In this document: positions 21,701 through 30,870 of the stretch, one piece after another
Numbering within the stretch: position 1 is the stretch's first letter
Layout of the letters: every line of letters begins with the position of its first letter
Source of the DNA: Chitinophagaceae bacterium
Lineage (GTDB): Bacteria; Bacteroidota; Bacteroidia; Chitinophagales; Chitinophagaceae
Reading direction: 5' to 3'
NCBI GenBank assembly: GCA_016703625.1
Contig: JADJBP010000013.1
Span: 62,001-126,000 of the forward strand
Length of the DNA: 64,000 nucleotides
Translations under genes and position numbers: made by a program
Notes under the pieces: generated by a model
The model's database searches: none
Seen by the model: only the letters and a program-made list of their open reading frames with translations
What the model was told of the DNA's origin: nothing

Positions 21701-21879
21701 CCAAAGATGCCAGTACCAATTTCTTCTTTGGCTGGCTGGCAAGGGGCAGTTATGTTTTTGAATATCCCATGTTTGTAACGCATGCAGGTAATTTCAGTAA
21801 TGGAATCACAACGATACAGTGTATGTATGCTCCAGAGTTTACAAGTCATAGTGAAGGCATAAGGGTTACGGTGGAATAA
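15750..21879 (+). CDS. large alpha-2-macroglobulin family protein (frameshifted, with repeat insertions)
   Basis: About 2040 residues after joining frames. ATG 15750 gives a signal peptide (KKLFLVIFLLTGITS ending ..NMAQ), so the protein is exported; the TTG at 15723 is less likely. Family marks are an MG domain with SIYRPGQTLYFKG and the thioester region YPYECAEQTF with Cys codon at 20215-20217. It belongs to the Bacteroidota-type A2M with a long N-terminal helical region and is clearly distinct from the copy at 1-4631. Frame changes occur near 16085, 16310, 16354, 19480, 19722, 19757, 20780 and 20953, mostly at homopolymers; the main open pieces are 15723-16091, 16039-16338, 16274-19522, 19446-19781, 19903-20883 and 20980-21879. 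Two peptides (nt 18634-18700 and 21358-21390) are encoded by palindromic repeats inserted in frame. It probably acts as a protease trap on the cell surface. Confidence 0.9.
18637..18696 (+). repeat. pair of GAGCGnAGTCGA palindromic elements inside the A2M gene
   Basis: Two copies of the 12-base core GAGCG(A/G)AGTCGA, at 18641-18652 and 18679-18690. Each is flanked by complementary arms that differ between copies: TACT/AGTA for the first and GGTTCC/GGAACC for the second. Changed arms that stay complementary suggest selection for the hairpin. The insert is read in frame as STERSRSIEGAGKVPSG within the macroglobulin. Confidence 0.7.
21358..21389 (+). repeat. CCCC/GGGG palindromic element inside the A2M gene
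   Basis: Arms TCCAAA (21358-21363) and TTTGGA (21384-21389) enclose GCCTCCCC-ATC-GGGGGG, an imperfect long hairpin, read in frame as SKASPSGGGLEG. A related element encodes SKSSPSGAGG near the start of the aminotransferase at 51572-51602, and a third lies at 51706-51735. Confidence 0.65.
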
Positions 21880-21961
21880 TGAATTGAATGATGAGTTAAT
21901 TTGTCAGAGGTTTTGTATTTTTAATTCAAAACTAATCATTCATAATTCATAACTGCTTATC

Positions 21962-22361
21962 ATGTCAAATGAACAGGCCTATTCGATCCCAATCCGTTTC
22001 CGCAGGATGGAAAATATGCATATCATTTTCTGGTTATTAAAAGATATCAGTTGGTGCATGATCTGGAAACCTCTTGGTATCGCTAATGATCTTTCCTACT
22101 TTAATTATTGCTATAGTCATTTCAATTAAAAACCGGCAATATGTAAGCGAGGTCTGTCATAACTGGGCTATCGTGTTCTGGATCACTGCCAACTCCTACT
22201 GGATGGTCAGTGAATTCTTTGAATTTGAAGAGTCACTGGTATATGGCGGTATCAGCTATAAATATATTGCCATCATCCCGTTCAGTATAGGTATCCTGAT
22301 ACTGGCATATTATTACCTGGTTTTTAAGATAATCTATAAAAAGCAGGCTGAAACCATGTAA
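21962..22361 (+). CDS. small multi-pass membrane protein of unknown function (frameshifted)
   Basis: About 130 residues when the shift near 22075-22085 is repaired: the frame from ATG 21962 (MSNEQAYSIPIRFRR) runs through MHIIFWLLKDISWCM and KPLGI, then continues as MIFPTLIIAIVIS in the frame of 22074-22361. Four hydrophobic segments are visible (HIIFWLLKDISW, IFPTLIIAIVIS, WAIVFWITANSYWM, YIAIIPFSIGILIL), with Arg before the first and Lys after the last. I do not recognise a named family; it resembles conserved hypothetical membrane proteins of the Bacteroidota. It lies between the macroglobulin gene and aspS. Confidence 0.65.
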
Positions 22362-22372
22362 TCCAATTAATT

Positions 22373-22380
22373 TATCTTTG
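22373..22380 (+). promoter_or_regulatory. putative -7 promoter box for aspS
   Basis: TATCTTTG, an exact TAnnTTTG match, 20 bp before the aspS ATG at 22401. Confidence 0.55.
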
Positions 22381-22400
22381 CCGCTCAATTTCAGATTAAT

Positions 22401-24230
22401 ATGTACAGATCTCATACCTGCGGCGAATTAAGGCTAGCAGACATTAACAAAGAAGTATCCCTTGCCGGCTGGGTACAAACCGTTCGTAAATTCGGCAGCA
22501 TTACTTTTGTGGACCTGCGGGACCGTTATGGTATTACCCAATTGCTGTTTTCAGAAAGTTTAAATGCCACACTGGATGCCAATCCGCTGGGCAGGAATTT
22601 GTGCTGCAGGTAAAAGGAAAAGTAAATGAGCGTACCAGCAAAAATGCCAATATCCCCACCGGTGAAATTGAGATCACGGTCACTGAATTCAACATTTTAA
22701 ATAAGTCGGCCGTTCCGCCTTTTTACCATACAGGATGATACCGATGGCGGTGATGATATCCGGATGAAATACCGTTTCCTGGATCTGAGGAGAAATGCGG
22801 TTAAGAAAAATTTAGAGTTGCGTTACCTGGTAAACCGTTCTGCAAGAAATTACCTGCATGAAAATAATTTCATGGATATTGAGACCCCGTTCTTAATTAA
22901 AAGCACGCCCGAAGGCGCCAGGGATTTTGTGGTTCCTTCCAGGATGAACCCGGGACAATTTTATGCACTGCCGCAATCACCGCAAACATTTAAACAGTTA
23001 TTGATGGTGAGCGGTTACGACCGTTACTATCAAATTGTAAAATGTTTCCGTGATGAAGACCTGCGTGCCGACCGCCAGCCTGAGTTTACACAGATAGACT
23101 GTGAAATGGCCTTTGTGGAGCAGGATGATATTGTGCATATGTTTGAAGGTTTGATCAAACAGATCTTTAAAGATGTAAAAGGCATAGACTATACCGAAAA
23201 GATTGCACGCATGACCTGGGAAGATGCCATGTGGCGTTATGGCAACGATAAACCCGATATCCGTTTTGATATTTCCATTTGTAATTTAAAAAAGCCTGCA
23301 ACTGTTTTTGTTGATAAAGAAGACCAGGCAGAACTGATCAGTGGCGTTGATTTTAAAGTTTTTGATGAGGCGGAAACTGTTGTGGCCATTGCCATACCGG
23401 GCTGCAGCGAATACAGCCGCAAGCAAACCGATGAATTAACGGAATGGGTTAAGCGCCCTCAAATTGGCATGAAGGGTTTGGTTTTTATTAAGTACAATGC
23501 AGACGGAACTTTTAAAAGCAGTGTAGATAAATTTTATACAGAAGATAAATTAAAAGCAATTGCTGAAGCAGCCAATGCCAAAACCGGGGATCTCATTTTA
23601 ATTTTAGCGGGAGCAGAAGAAAGAACCCGTAAAGCCATCAGTGACCTCAGAATGTATATGGCAGATAAACTGGGTTTGCGTAAGCCAACCGAGTTTAAAT
23701 TGCTGTGGGTGATGGATTTTCCGTTGTTTGAATATGATGAGGAAGGAAACCGCTGGGTTGCCCGTCACCACCCGTTCACATCGCCCAAGCCTGATCATAT
23801 CAACATCATGATCAACAACAACCCGGTTATTGAAAATGCTGCAAAATATCTGGAACATCCCTATGCCGGCATCAAGGCCAATGCGTATGATATGGTGTTA
23901 AACGGAAATGAAATTGGAGGCGGTTCCATCCGTATCTATCAAAGAGAACTGCAGGAAAAAATGTTTGCCGCCCTGGGCATGGATGCAGCAGAACAGCAAC
24001 ATAAATTCGGTTTCCTGCTCGGCGCTTTTGAATATGGCGCCCCGCCGCATGGTGGTATCGCATTTGGGTTCGACAGGCTTTGTGCCATCTTAGGCGGCAG
24101 CGAAAGCATCCGTGATTTTATTGCATTCCCCAAGAATAATTCAGGAAGGGATGTGATGCTGGATGCCCCTGCAACCATTGATGACAAACAGTTTGAGGAG
24201 TTGCAGATCAAACTTGATCTAAAGAGTTAG
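22401..24230 (+). CDS. aspS: aspartate--tRNA ligase (frameshifted)
   Basis: Class II aminoacyl-tRNA synthetase charging tRNA-Asp; about 600 residues in the joined frame. The N-terminal OB anticodon-binding domain (SHTCGELRLADINKE, GWVQTVRKFG) is in 22401-22613 and a short middle piece in another frame (LQVKGKVNERTSKNAN). The catalytic domain runs from 22764: RFLDLRRN, motif 2 FRDEDLRADRQPEFTQID, the insertion (GAD) domain with VVAIAIPGCSEYSRK, and motif 3 GFDRLCAILGG. This is the bacterial type with the GAD insertion. Frameshifts fall near 22590 and near 22720 (T run in the codons for PPFTIQ). Essential gene, so the shifts are almost certainly sequencing errors. Confidence 0.95.
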
Positions 24231-24276
24231 CAATCGGAACGATACTGACAAATTTTGACCTTATAATTTTTTACTT

Positions 24277-25539
24277 TTGACTTCACTTCCTCCTTTAGCC
24301 GAACGGCTTCGACCAACTACGCTCGATGAACTGGTAGGACAGCAACACCTTACGGGTAAGGGAAGCATTCTTCGTACAGCCATTGAGCATGGCAAAATTC
24401 CCAGTATGATCCTCTGGGGGCCACCAGGTGTGGGCAAGACCACCATTGCCAACATCATTGCACAAACCTTACAGGTTCCTTTTTATACACTGAGTGCCAT
24501 TTCTTCCGGGGTAAAAGAAGTACGGGAAGTAATTGAACTGGCAAAAAAGCAAAACAATGTTATTTTATTCATTGATGAGATACACCGTTTCAACAAAGGT
24601 CAGCAGGATGCTTTGCTGGGTGCCGTTGAAAAAGGGATCATCACACTGATCGGCGCCACTACAGAAAACCCATCCTTTGAAGTGAACAGCGCCTTGCTGA
24701 GCCGTACGCAGGTGTATATTCTAAAAGCTTTGGATAAAAAAGACCTGGTCGCTTTATTGAACCATGCCATCAACAATGATGCGGTTTTAAAAACAAAAAA
24801 AATTACATTAAAAGAAACAGAAGCGATCATCACTATTTCGGGAGGTGATGCCAGGAAATTACTCAACCTTTTAGAACTGGTAACCGATGCCCTTGGTAAC
24901 AAGGCAGTAATAACAGATGAAATGGTGATGCAGGTTGCGCAACAACGCATTGCCCTATATGATAAAAAAGGTGAACAGCATTATGATATCATATCCGCCT
25001 TCATCAAATCCATCCGGGGCAGCGATCCGAATGCGGCTGTATATTACCTTGCCAGGATGATCGAAGCCGGTGAAGATGTAAAATTCATTGCCCGCCGTAT
25101 GCTGATACTGGCCAGTGAAGATATCGGCAATGCCAATCCCAATGCTTTATTACTGGCCAATGCAACTTTTGATGCAGTAAATAAAATTGGGTATCCTGAA
25201 TCACAATTGATATTATCGCAATGCGCCATTTACCTGGCAAGCAGTGCCAAAAGCAATGCAGCCACCGTTGCTATTGGCGCAGCCATGAGTGCAGTAAAGC
25301 AGCATGGCGACCTGCCCGTTCCCCTGCATATACGAAACGCACCCACGAAACTGATGAAGAACGAAGGCTATGGAAAGGGTTATGAGTATTCGCACAATTA
25401 CGAAAACAATTTTTCACCGCAGGAATATTTACCGGCGGCAATCAGCGGCACTGCATTTTTTGAACCCGGTAAAAATGCACGCGAAGAAGAACTGCGGAAG
25501 TTTTTAAAAGCATTGTGGAAAGAGAAATATAAATATTGA
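24277..25539 (+). CDS. rarA: replication-associated recombination protein A (RarA/MgsA)
   Basis: AAA+ ATPase of the clamp-loader clade that acts at stalled replication forks. 420 residues: LAERLRPTTLDELVGQQHL at the N terminus, Walker A WGPPGVGKTT, Walker B LFIDEIHRFNKGQQDA, sensor 1 GATTENPSFEVN, then the RarA-type C-terminal tetramerisation region with LASEDIGNANPNAL and LPVPLHIRNAPT. Only a TTG (24277) can serve as start in this frame; a stop lies just upstream at 24256, and a promoter-like TACTTTTG at 24272-24279 overlaps that TTG, so the true ATG may have been lost by a base error. It converges with the methyltransferase gene 9 bp downstream. Confidence 0.93.
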   Translation: MTSLPPLAERLRPTTLDELVGQQHLTGKGSILRTAIEHGKIPSMILWGPPGVGKTTIANIIAQTLQVPFYTLSAISSGVKEVREVIELAKKQNNVILFIDEIHRFNKGQQDALLGAVEKGIITLIGATTENPSFEVNSALLSRTQVYILKALDKKDLVALLNHAINNDAVLKTKKITLKETEAIITISGGDARKLLNLLELVTDALGNKAVITDEMVMQVAQQRIALYDKKGEQHYDIISAFIKSIRGSDPNAAVYYLARMIEAGEDVKFIARRMLILASEDIGNANPNALLLANATFDAVNKIGYPESQLILSQCAIYLASSAKSNAATVAIGAAMSAVKQHGDLPVPLHIRNAPTKLMKNEGYGKGYEYSHNYENNFSPQEYLPAAISGTAFFEPGKNAREEELRKFLKALWKEKYKY

Positions 25540-25547
25540 TAGCGTAT

Positions 25548-26384
25548 CTATTTTTTTTTCTGTATGATCAGCCCGATAGAAGTAACCACAAACTTATCTA
25601 CCTGTAATTTCAGATGTACATCCTGCTTATAAGGATATATATCCACCTTAAAATCTTCAGGCAATCCACCTAAGGCATAATCGGGCTCATCCACAAAATG
25701 GCCATCGGCCCGGAGCAGGGAAACAATTTTTTCAATATCTCTTTTCCGGTAAAATACCGAATCATTATTATCCTGCGTTTCATCATTGCTCGAAATATTA
25801 TACTCAGTAGTGTGAACAGCCCAGCCACCGGGTTTCAGGGTCTTTAGCTGATTTCGCAGGAACGTGATCCCCTTTTCAATCGTTCCCAGGTGTTCGAAAG
25901 AACAACTGCTCCAGTTAAAATCAAAATCAACCAGGTCGCCCGGTATGTCATTCATATCAACGGCCCGGTAGCTTACCCTTTTACTGAATTCCTTTTGATC
26001 ACAAATACCCCTTGTATTTAACTGCTCCGTACCAAAGCAAAGCTGGTTACCATTTTCCCATCCCATTTCAATTCCTTTCTCAGGAAAAATATCTGTCGCC
26101 GTGATATTACATCCATATTTGGCAAACACCGCCGGCAAAGGTTCTGTTCCCACAGCAAACACCAGCCCTTTTTTATCCCGGGCAATACAATCACGCTCCC
26201 ACAATGCCTGCATGATATAAATAAACTCCCATTGCTTGCGGTGAAAATTGGGCTGCTCATCCAGTTCAAAACACCAGCGCTTAAACCAATTGGCTTTAAA
26301 ATCCATGGCCTTGCACAACTCCGATCTTCTTACACCGAAGTCATAAACCAGGTCCGTGTTCCATTTCCTTTCATCCTGTTTCAT
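25548..26384 (-). CDS. class I SAM-dependent methyltransferase
   Basis: 278 residues, intact. The SAM-binding glycine loop appears as VFAVGTEPLPAVFAKYG followed by the acidic strand end ITATDIF; later NWSSCSFEHLGTIEKG and LKTLKPGGWAVHTTEYN correspond to the motif II/III region. The protein resembles methyltransferases encoded in surface-polysaccharide loci. It starts 10 bp after the end of the glycosyltransferase gene on the same strand, so the two are one transcription unit, and it probably methylates a glycan or a lipid-linked intermediate (inferred from context). Confidence 0.75.
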   Translation of the reverse strand: MKQDERKWNTDLVYDFGVRRSELCKAMDFKANWFKRWCFELDEQPNFHRKQWEFIYIMQALWERDCIARDKKGLVFAVGTEPLPAVFAKYGCNITATDIFPEKGIEMGWENGNQLCFGTEQLNTRGICDQKEFSKRVSYRAVDMNDIPGDLVDFDFNWSSCSFEHLGTIEKGITFLRNQLKTLKPGGWAVHTTEYNISSNDETQDNNDSVFYRKRDIEKIVSLLRADGHFVDEPDYALGGLPEDFKVDIYPYKQDVHLKLQVDKFVVTSIGLIIQKKK

Positions 26385-26394
26385 ACATTTTCAT

Positions 26395-27456
26395 TTATAA
26401 CATTGACCTGTATACTTTTAGATATTCTTTGGCCTTTTCTTCCCAGTTAAAATCATGGCCCCGCCTGATGATCCTGTCTGCCAAACCGTTCTGTTGATAA
26501 GTCTCCATTCCTTCCTTAAAAACCTGCAGCATTTTTTCCCCGTCAAAATCATCAAAATAAAAAGCAACATCCCGGCCGATCTCCGGTAAAGAGGTGAGCC
26601 CTGATAAAAAAAGCGGTTTGCCAAATGCCATGGCTTCAACAACAGGTGCGCCAAAACCTTCTGCCAGGGAAGGCAGTAAAAAAGCGGTACAGTTTTTTAA
26701 ATACCAGGCCTTGTCTGGTTCTGATACAGGGCCCAGCATATGCAACCTGTCTGCAACGCCGGCCTTTTCAGCAAGCTGATTCATCATTTGAACGTAATCA
26801 GGTTCATCAAATTTACCCGCAACAATTAATTCCAGCCGCTCATCCTGTAAAAGCGGTAACAGGGTATGAAAGTTTTTTTTCCGGTTCACATATCCCATCG
26901 TAAATAAAAATGGCCTGCCGGGTAAATAGCGCATTGGTTTTTCAGGAGGGATATTTATATGATGAGTGCCGTTATGAATAACATGAACCGGTTTATTCTT
27001 TACATCCAGGTTCTCCATTACATCCTTTTTGCAATGATGCGAAATACAAACAATGGCATGGCTGTTGTCGATCAATTTCTGGGTCTTGCGTAAACTGTCT
27101 TCCTGTTCCTTTAATGATTTCCCTTCATGCAGGCAATTCAGATCATGAATGGTTAATAACACTTTGATCCTTTTATTGCCTGCAGGAAACACACGGCCCG
27201 ATTGAAAAGGGGCATGCCATATATCACAATCCCATAAAAAAGGTTTCAAAAATTTTGGATGCCATTTTTTTTCTGTAATGCAGGCGGCATCCTTTCCAAG
27301 CGACCATTTTTCTGTTGATGGTACGTAAAAAGATATACGCCCCCCATGTTCTTTTTCCAGCGTGTTTTGTACATAAGTTCCTAAATTCAGGCAATAATGA
27401 TATAAACCGGAATCCCTGTACCGCATTAAATCACAATCCAGGATGATCTTAAACAT
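26395..27456 (-). CDS. glycosyltransferase, GT4 family (GT-B fold)
   Basis: 353 residues, intact. The N-terminal domain starts FKIILDCDLMRYRDSG with LLTIHDLNCLHEG; the C-terminal donor-binding domain contains GYVNRKKNFHTLLPL, AGKFDEPDY and the E-x7-E motif EGFGAPVVEAM. Retaining GT4-type enzyme, cytoplasmic or membrane-associated. It is a paralogue of the divergent gene at 27841-28904 (shared GLYHYCLNLG, PVHVIHNGT, LPEIG.DVAFYFDDF). Donor and acceptor cannot be deduced. Confidence 0.9.
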   Translation of the reverse strand: MFKIILDCDLMRYRDSGLYHYCLNLGTYVQNTLEKEHGGRISFYVPSTEKWSLGKDAACITEKKWHPKFLKPFLWDCDIWHAPFQSGRVFPAGNKRIKVLLTIHDLNCLHEGKSLKEQEDSLRKTQKLIDNSHAIVCISHHCKKDVMENLDVKNKPVHVIHNGTHHINIPPEKPMRYLPGRPFLFTMGYVNRKKNFHTLLPLLQDERLELIVAGKFDEPDYVQMMNQLAEKAGVADRLHMLGPVSEPDKAWYLKNCTAFLLPSLAEGFGAPVVEAMAFGKPLFLSGLTSLPEIGRDVAFYFDDFDGEKMLQVFKEGMETYQQNGLADRIIRRGHDFNWEEKAKEYLKVYRSML

Positions 27457-27840
27457 GGTAAAATGTTTTAACTGTTAATATTCCTCATTCAAACCCGTTT
27501 TTTACCCATTCACCCACTCTTTTTCTTTTGTAAAATTATTAATTATTAGCTTGATATAGATTTAATTATAAGCTATGACCCAGGCACAAACCGGTATGAT
27601 AACAGAAAGGATAAACAGGCTTCTTTTTGTGAACTATATGCACCGGATTAAACCCGTTTTTAAAGCTTCATGTTTTTATCCTGAACACAATATTTACATT
27701 TTTATGAAAAAGGGTTCTGTTCAAAATCATAGCTGCACATGAGTTTGCACAGTTTTTACAGTTTTAAGCAAGGGTAACTTTAAAGCAGAAAGTATACCTT
27801 CTTCAAATTGATCGTTTACAACAGCCTGTAGATTTTTAAT
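27457..27840. other. 384-bp divergent intergenic region
   Basis: AT-rich spacer between the two divergent glycosyltransferase genes, which must contain both promoters. No clear TTTG/TAnnTTTG pair is seen. A 55-codon open frame from ATG 27575 to TGA near 27742 has no recognisable features and is not called. Confidence 0.5.
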
Positions 27841-28904
27841 ATGATGAAACGGATAATTTTTGATTGCGAAAGGATGAAACACGAGAACACGGGTTTATAC
27901 CACTACTGTTTAAACCTGGGTAATCACCTCAGCAAATTTACAGCGCCCGGAATGGAAGCGCTCACTTTATACAGTCCGCCCGAAAAAAAATACCTGTTTG
28001 GCAAAAACACAGATCACATCATACAAACAGATCTTCATAAAATAAGGATGCCTGCACTGAAGCCATTTACGGTCTGGCATGCTGCTTACCAGGACAGCTA
28101 TTACCTGCCTTTCAGGAATAAAAACATCAAAGTGGTACTTTCTGTTCATGACCTCAATTTCATGTACGATCCATCCAAGCCTGCATTTAAAAAACAACGG
28201 AACCTGCGCAGGCTGCAAATGCTTATTAACCGGGCCGATGTGATCATCTGCATGAGTGAATACACAAAAAATGATGTTGAATTTTTTTGTGATACCGTAC
28301 ATAAACCGGTACATGTGATCCATAACGGTACCAATACCTTAACTGAACCGCAACTGCTCAACAGGTCATACTTCCCTGTAAAACCTTTTATCTTTTCAAT
28401 AGGAACGCTGTTGCCCAAAAGAATTTTCACAGCCTGTTGCCGCTGATCCAGGGCCAGGAGCATATGGAACTGGTGATCGCCGGGCGGATCGATGATGTGG
28501 ATTACTATCAATCCATCCTGGATACGGCTGCTGATATGGGTATCTCAAAAAACATTAAAATAGTTGGCCCCGTTTCTGAAAGTGAAAAATCATGGTACTT
28601 TACCAACTGTTATGCCTTTGCCATGCCATCAACAGCCGAAGGTTTTGGGCTTCCGGTAACTGAAGCCATGTCGGTGGGTAAACCCTTATTCCTGGCCGGT
28701 AGAACAGCCTTGCCTGAAATAGGCGGCGATGTGGCCTTTTATTTTGATGATTTTTCCCCGGCTCACATGAAAGCTACCTTTGTGGATGGCATGAAACAAT
28801 ATGTGAGATTGAATATGCAGGATGCGATCATTAAAAAAGGAAAAGCATATTGCTGGGATCATGCCGCACAGGAATACTGGAAAATTTACCGATCATTGTA
28901 TTAA
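27841..28904 (+). CDS. glycosyltransferase, GT4 family (frameshifted)
   Basis: Paralogue of the gene at 26395-27456, transcribed away from it. N-terminal part in 27841-28446 (KRIIFDCERMKHENTG, VVLSVHDLNFMYD, PVHVIHNGT), C-terminal part in 28437-28904 (AGRIDDVDYYQS, VGPVSESEKSWY, EGFGLPVTEAM, LPEIGGDVAFYFDDF). One base is missing in the A run at about 28420, so that GTLLPK continues as KNFHSLLPL..; repaired length about 353 residues, equal to its sister. It is followed 15 bp later by the ABC exporter and the two are probably one operon. Confidence 0.88.
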
Positions 28905-28919
28905 CATATGCATTAGCCA

Positions 28920-30767
28920 ATGAAGACTTACAGGCGTTTATTGAAATTTGCAAAACCTTACCATGTTTTTGTGGTACCGTTTTTTGTATTCACGCTCATT
29001 GCAGTGTTTTTCAGTGTATTCCAGTTTGCATTGATCATTCCGCTGCTGAATTTTTTATTTGACAACCAGACTGCCGAAAGCCTTCAGCGGTATGCAACGG
29101 CCCCCGAATTTTCTTTTTCGGCCGTGTATTTTAAAGACCTTTTTTATTACCAGGTGTATCATTTAAAAACACTTAACCCGGTGTATGCATTATACTTTAT
29201 TGCAGCACTGATCGTACTTTCAGTAATACTTACCAATATTTTCCGTTACCTGGCCCAACGCAGCATGGTAAGTGCAAGGTCATTGCTGGTAAAACGGATA
29301 CGGGAAGCCATTTTTGAAAAAATGAACCACCTGCACATGGGTTATTTTACCAAAGAAAAAAAAGGCGACCTGCTTTCCCGTATGAATTCAGATGTATTTG
29401 AAATTGAGGCAGTGGCGGCCAACTCACTGGAAGTGCTGTTTAAAGAGCCGTATATCATGATCGGTTATTTTATTGCCCTGTTTGCCATTTCGGTAAAGCT
29501 TACCCTGTTTACCCTGCTGATCATTCCCATTTCTGCGATCGGGATAGCACTGGTCACAAAAAGATTACGCAAAGAAGCCAGTGACATGCAGTCTTCCATC
29601 GGAAGACTATTAACCATCATTGATGAAACCCTGATGGGCATGCGTATCATCCGGTCGTTCAATGCCACTGATTTTATTGTAAAAAGGTTCCGCCGCGAAA
29701 ATGATTTTTACCGCAGGGCCAGTTTGCAGGGATTTAAAAGAAGAGAACTGGCGCCAATATTTTCTGAAGTATCGGGTGTGATCGTGGTGGCCTGTATCTT
29801 AATTTATGGCGGCAGCATGATCATAAAGAACCAGGGTGTTGCATCGGGCGGATTGCAGGCCAGTGAATTCATTGCCTTCATTGCCATTTTTTCGCAGGTG
29901 ATCAGGCCTGCAAAAGCCATGGTGGTTGCGCTGGCCAATATACAGCGTGGCGAAGCTTCCGGGCAAAGGATCATGGAAGTACTGGATACTAAAATTGAAG
30001 TGGCCGATCATCCATTTGCAGTAACATTGCCATCATTCAAAGACCGGGTTGAATTTAATAAGGTATGTTTTGGTTACTCTGATAAACCGGTTTTAACCGA
30101 CATCAGTTTTACCATTGAAAAAGGAAAGACCATTGCACTGGTTGGCCCGTCAGGTGTTGGTAAATCAACCATTGCGGACCTGCTGCCGAGATTTTATGAT
30201 GTCAGCAGTGGAAGTATCCGGATCGATGGAAAAGATATCCGGGAATATACTATGGAATCATTGCGGAGCCAGATGAGGTTTGTAACACAGGATATCATTT
30301 TATTCAATGATTCGATCTTTAACAATATTGCATTGGGAAAACCGGATGCCCGTTTGGAAGATGTGATAAAAGCCGCTAAAATTGCCAATGCCCATGATTT
30401 TATCATGGACACGGAAGCGGGTTATGAAACCAATATCGGCGACCGTGGGATCCGTTTGTCCGGTGGACAGCGCCAGCGCATCAGTATTGCCCGGGCAGTC
30501 TTTAAAAACCCGGCCATCCTCATCCTGGATGAAGCCACATCGGCCCTTGACACCGAATCGGAAAAATCGGTACAGGATGCACTGAATAATTTAATGGAAG
30601 GCAGAACAACATTAGTGATTGCCCACCGTTTAAGTACCATTATAGAAGCCGATGAAATTCTGATTTTACAGGATGGCCGCATCGTGGAACGGGGTAATCA
30701 TTTTGAATTGATAGAGATCAATGAGAGTATTTATAAAAGATTAACGTTAATGCAGAAAATTGCCTGA
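28920..30767 (+). CDS. MsbA-like ABC transporter, fused permease and ATPase
   Basis: 615 residues, intact. Six membrane helices in the first ~320 residues (e.g. FVVPFFVFTLIAVFF, LYFIAALIVLSVIL), then a nucleotide-binding domain with Walker A LVGPSGVGKST, signature LSGGQRQRISIARA, Walker B ILILDEATSALD and H-loop IAHRLSTI. Homodimeric type IV exporter of the lipid A/lipid-linked glycan class. Placed directly behind a glycosyltransferase, it may flip a lipid-linked product; alternatively it is the general MsbA lipid exporter, which in Bacteroidota is often encoded in such surroundings. Confidence 0.9.
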   Translation: MKTYRRLLKFAKPYHVFVVPFFVFTLIAVFFSVFQFALIIPLLNFLFDNQTAESLQRYATAPEFSFSAVYFKDLFYYQVYHLKTLNPVYALYFIAALIVLSVILTNIFRYLAQRSMVSARSLLVKRIREAIFEKMNHLHMGYFTKEKKGDLLSRMNSDVFEIEAVAANSLEVLFKEPYIMIGYFIALFAISVKLTLFTLLIIPISAIGIALVTKRLRKEASDMQSSIGRLLTIIDETLMGMRIIRSFNATDFIVKRFRRENDFYRRASLQGFKRRELAPIFSEVSGVIVVACILIYGGSMIIKNQGVASGGLQASEFIAFIAIFSQVIRPAKAMVVALANIQRGEASGQRIMEVLDTKIEVADHPFAVTLPSFKDRVEFNKVCFGYSDKPVLTDISFTIEKGKTIALVGPSGVGKSTIADLLPRFYDVSSGSIRIDGKDIREYTMESLRSQMRFVTQDIILFNDSIFNNIALGKPDARLEDVIKAAKIANAHDFIMDTEAGYETNIGDRGIRLSGGQRQRISIARAVFKNPAILILDEATSALDTESEKSVQDALNNLMEGRTTLVIAHRLSTIIEADEILILQDGRIVERGNHFELIEINESIYKRLTLMQKIA

Positions 30768-30777
30768 ACATAAGCCT

Positions 30778-30785
30778 TATATTTG
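30778..30785 (+). promoter_or_regulatory. putative -7 promoter box for the lipoprotein esterase
   Basis: TATATTTG matches TAnnTTTG exactly and begins 11 bp after the ABC exporter stop; a TTG lies at 30760-30762 but at shorter spacing than usual. It would serve the gene starting at 30871. Confidence 0.45.
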
Positions 30786-30870
30786 AAACTGGCATTTATA
30801 AAATGATGATTGCATGCCTCAAGATCACGAAATCACCATTTTAAAAACAATCACACAATCAACTTGTTTT

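Noticed and set aside
25548..30767. A defence or toxin system in the glycosyltransferase region
   Set aside because: All five genes have clear glycan or transport assignments and none shows nuclease, toxin or nucleotide-second-messenger motifs.
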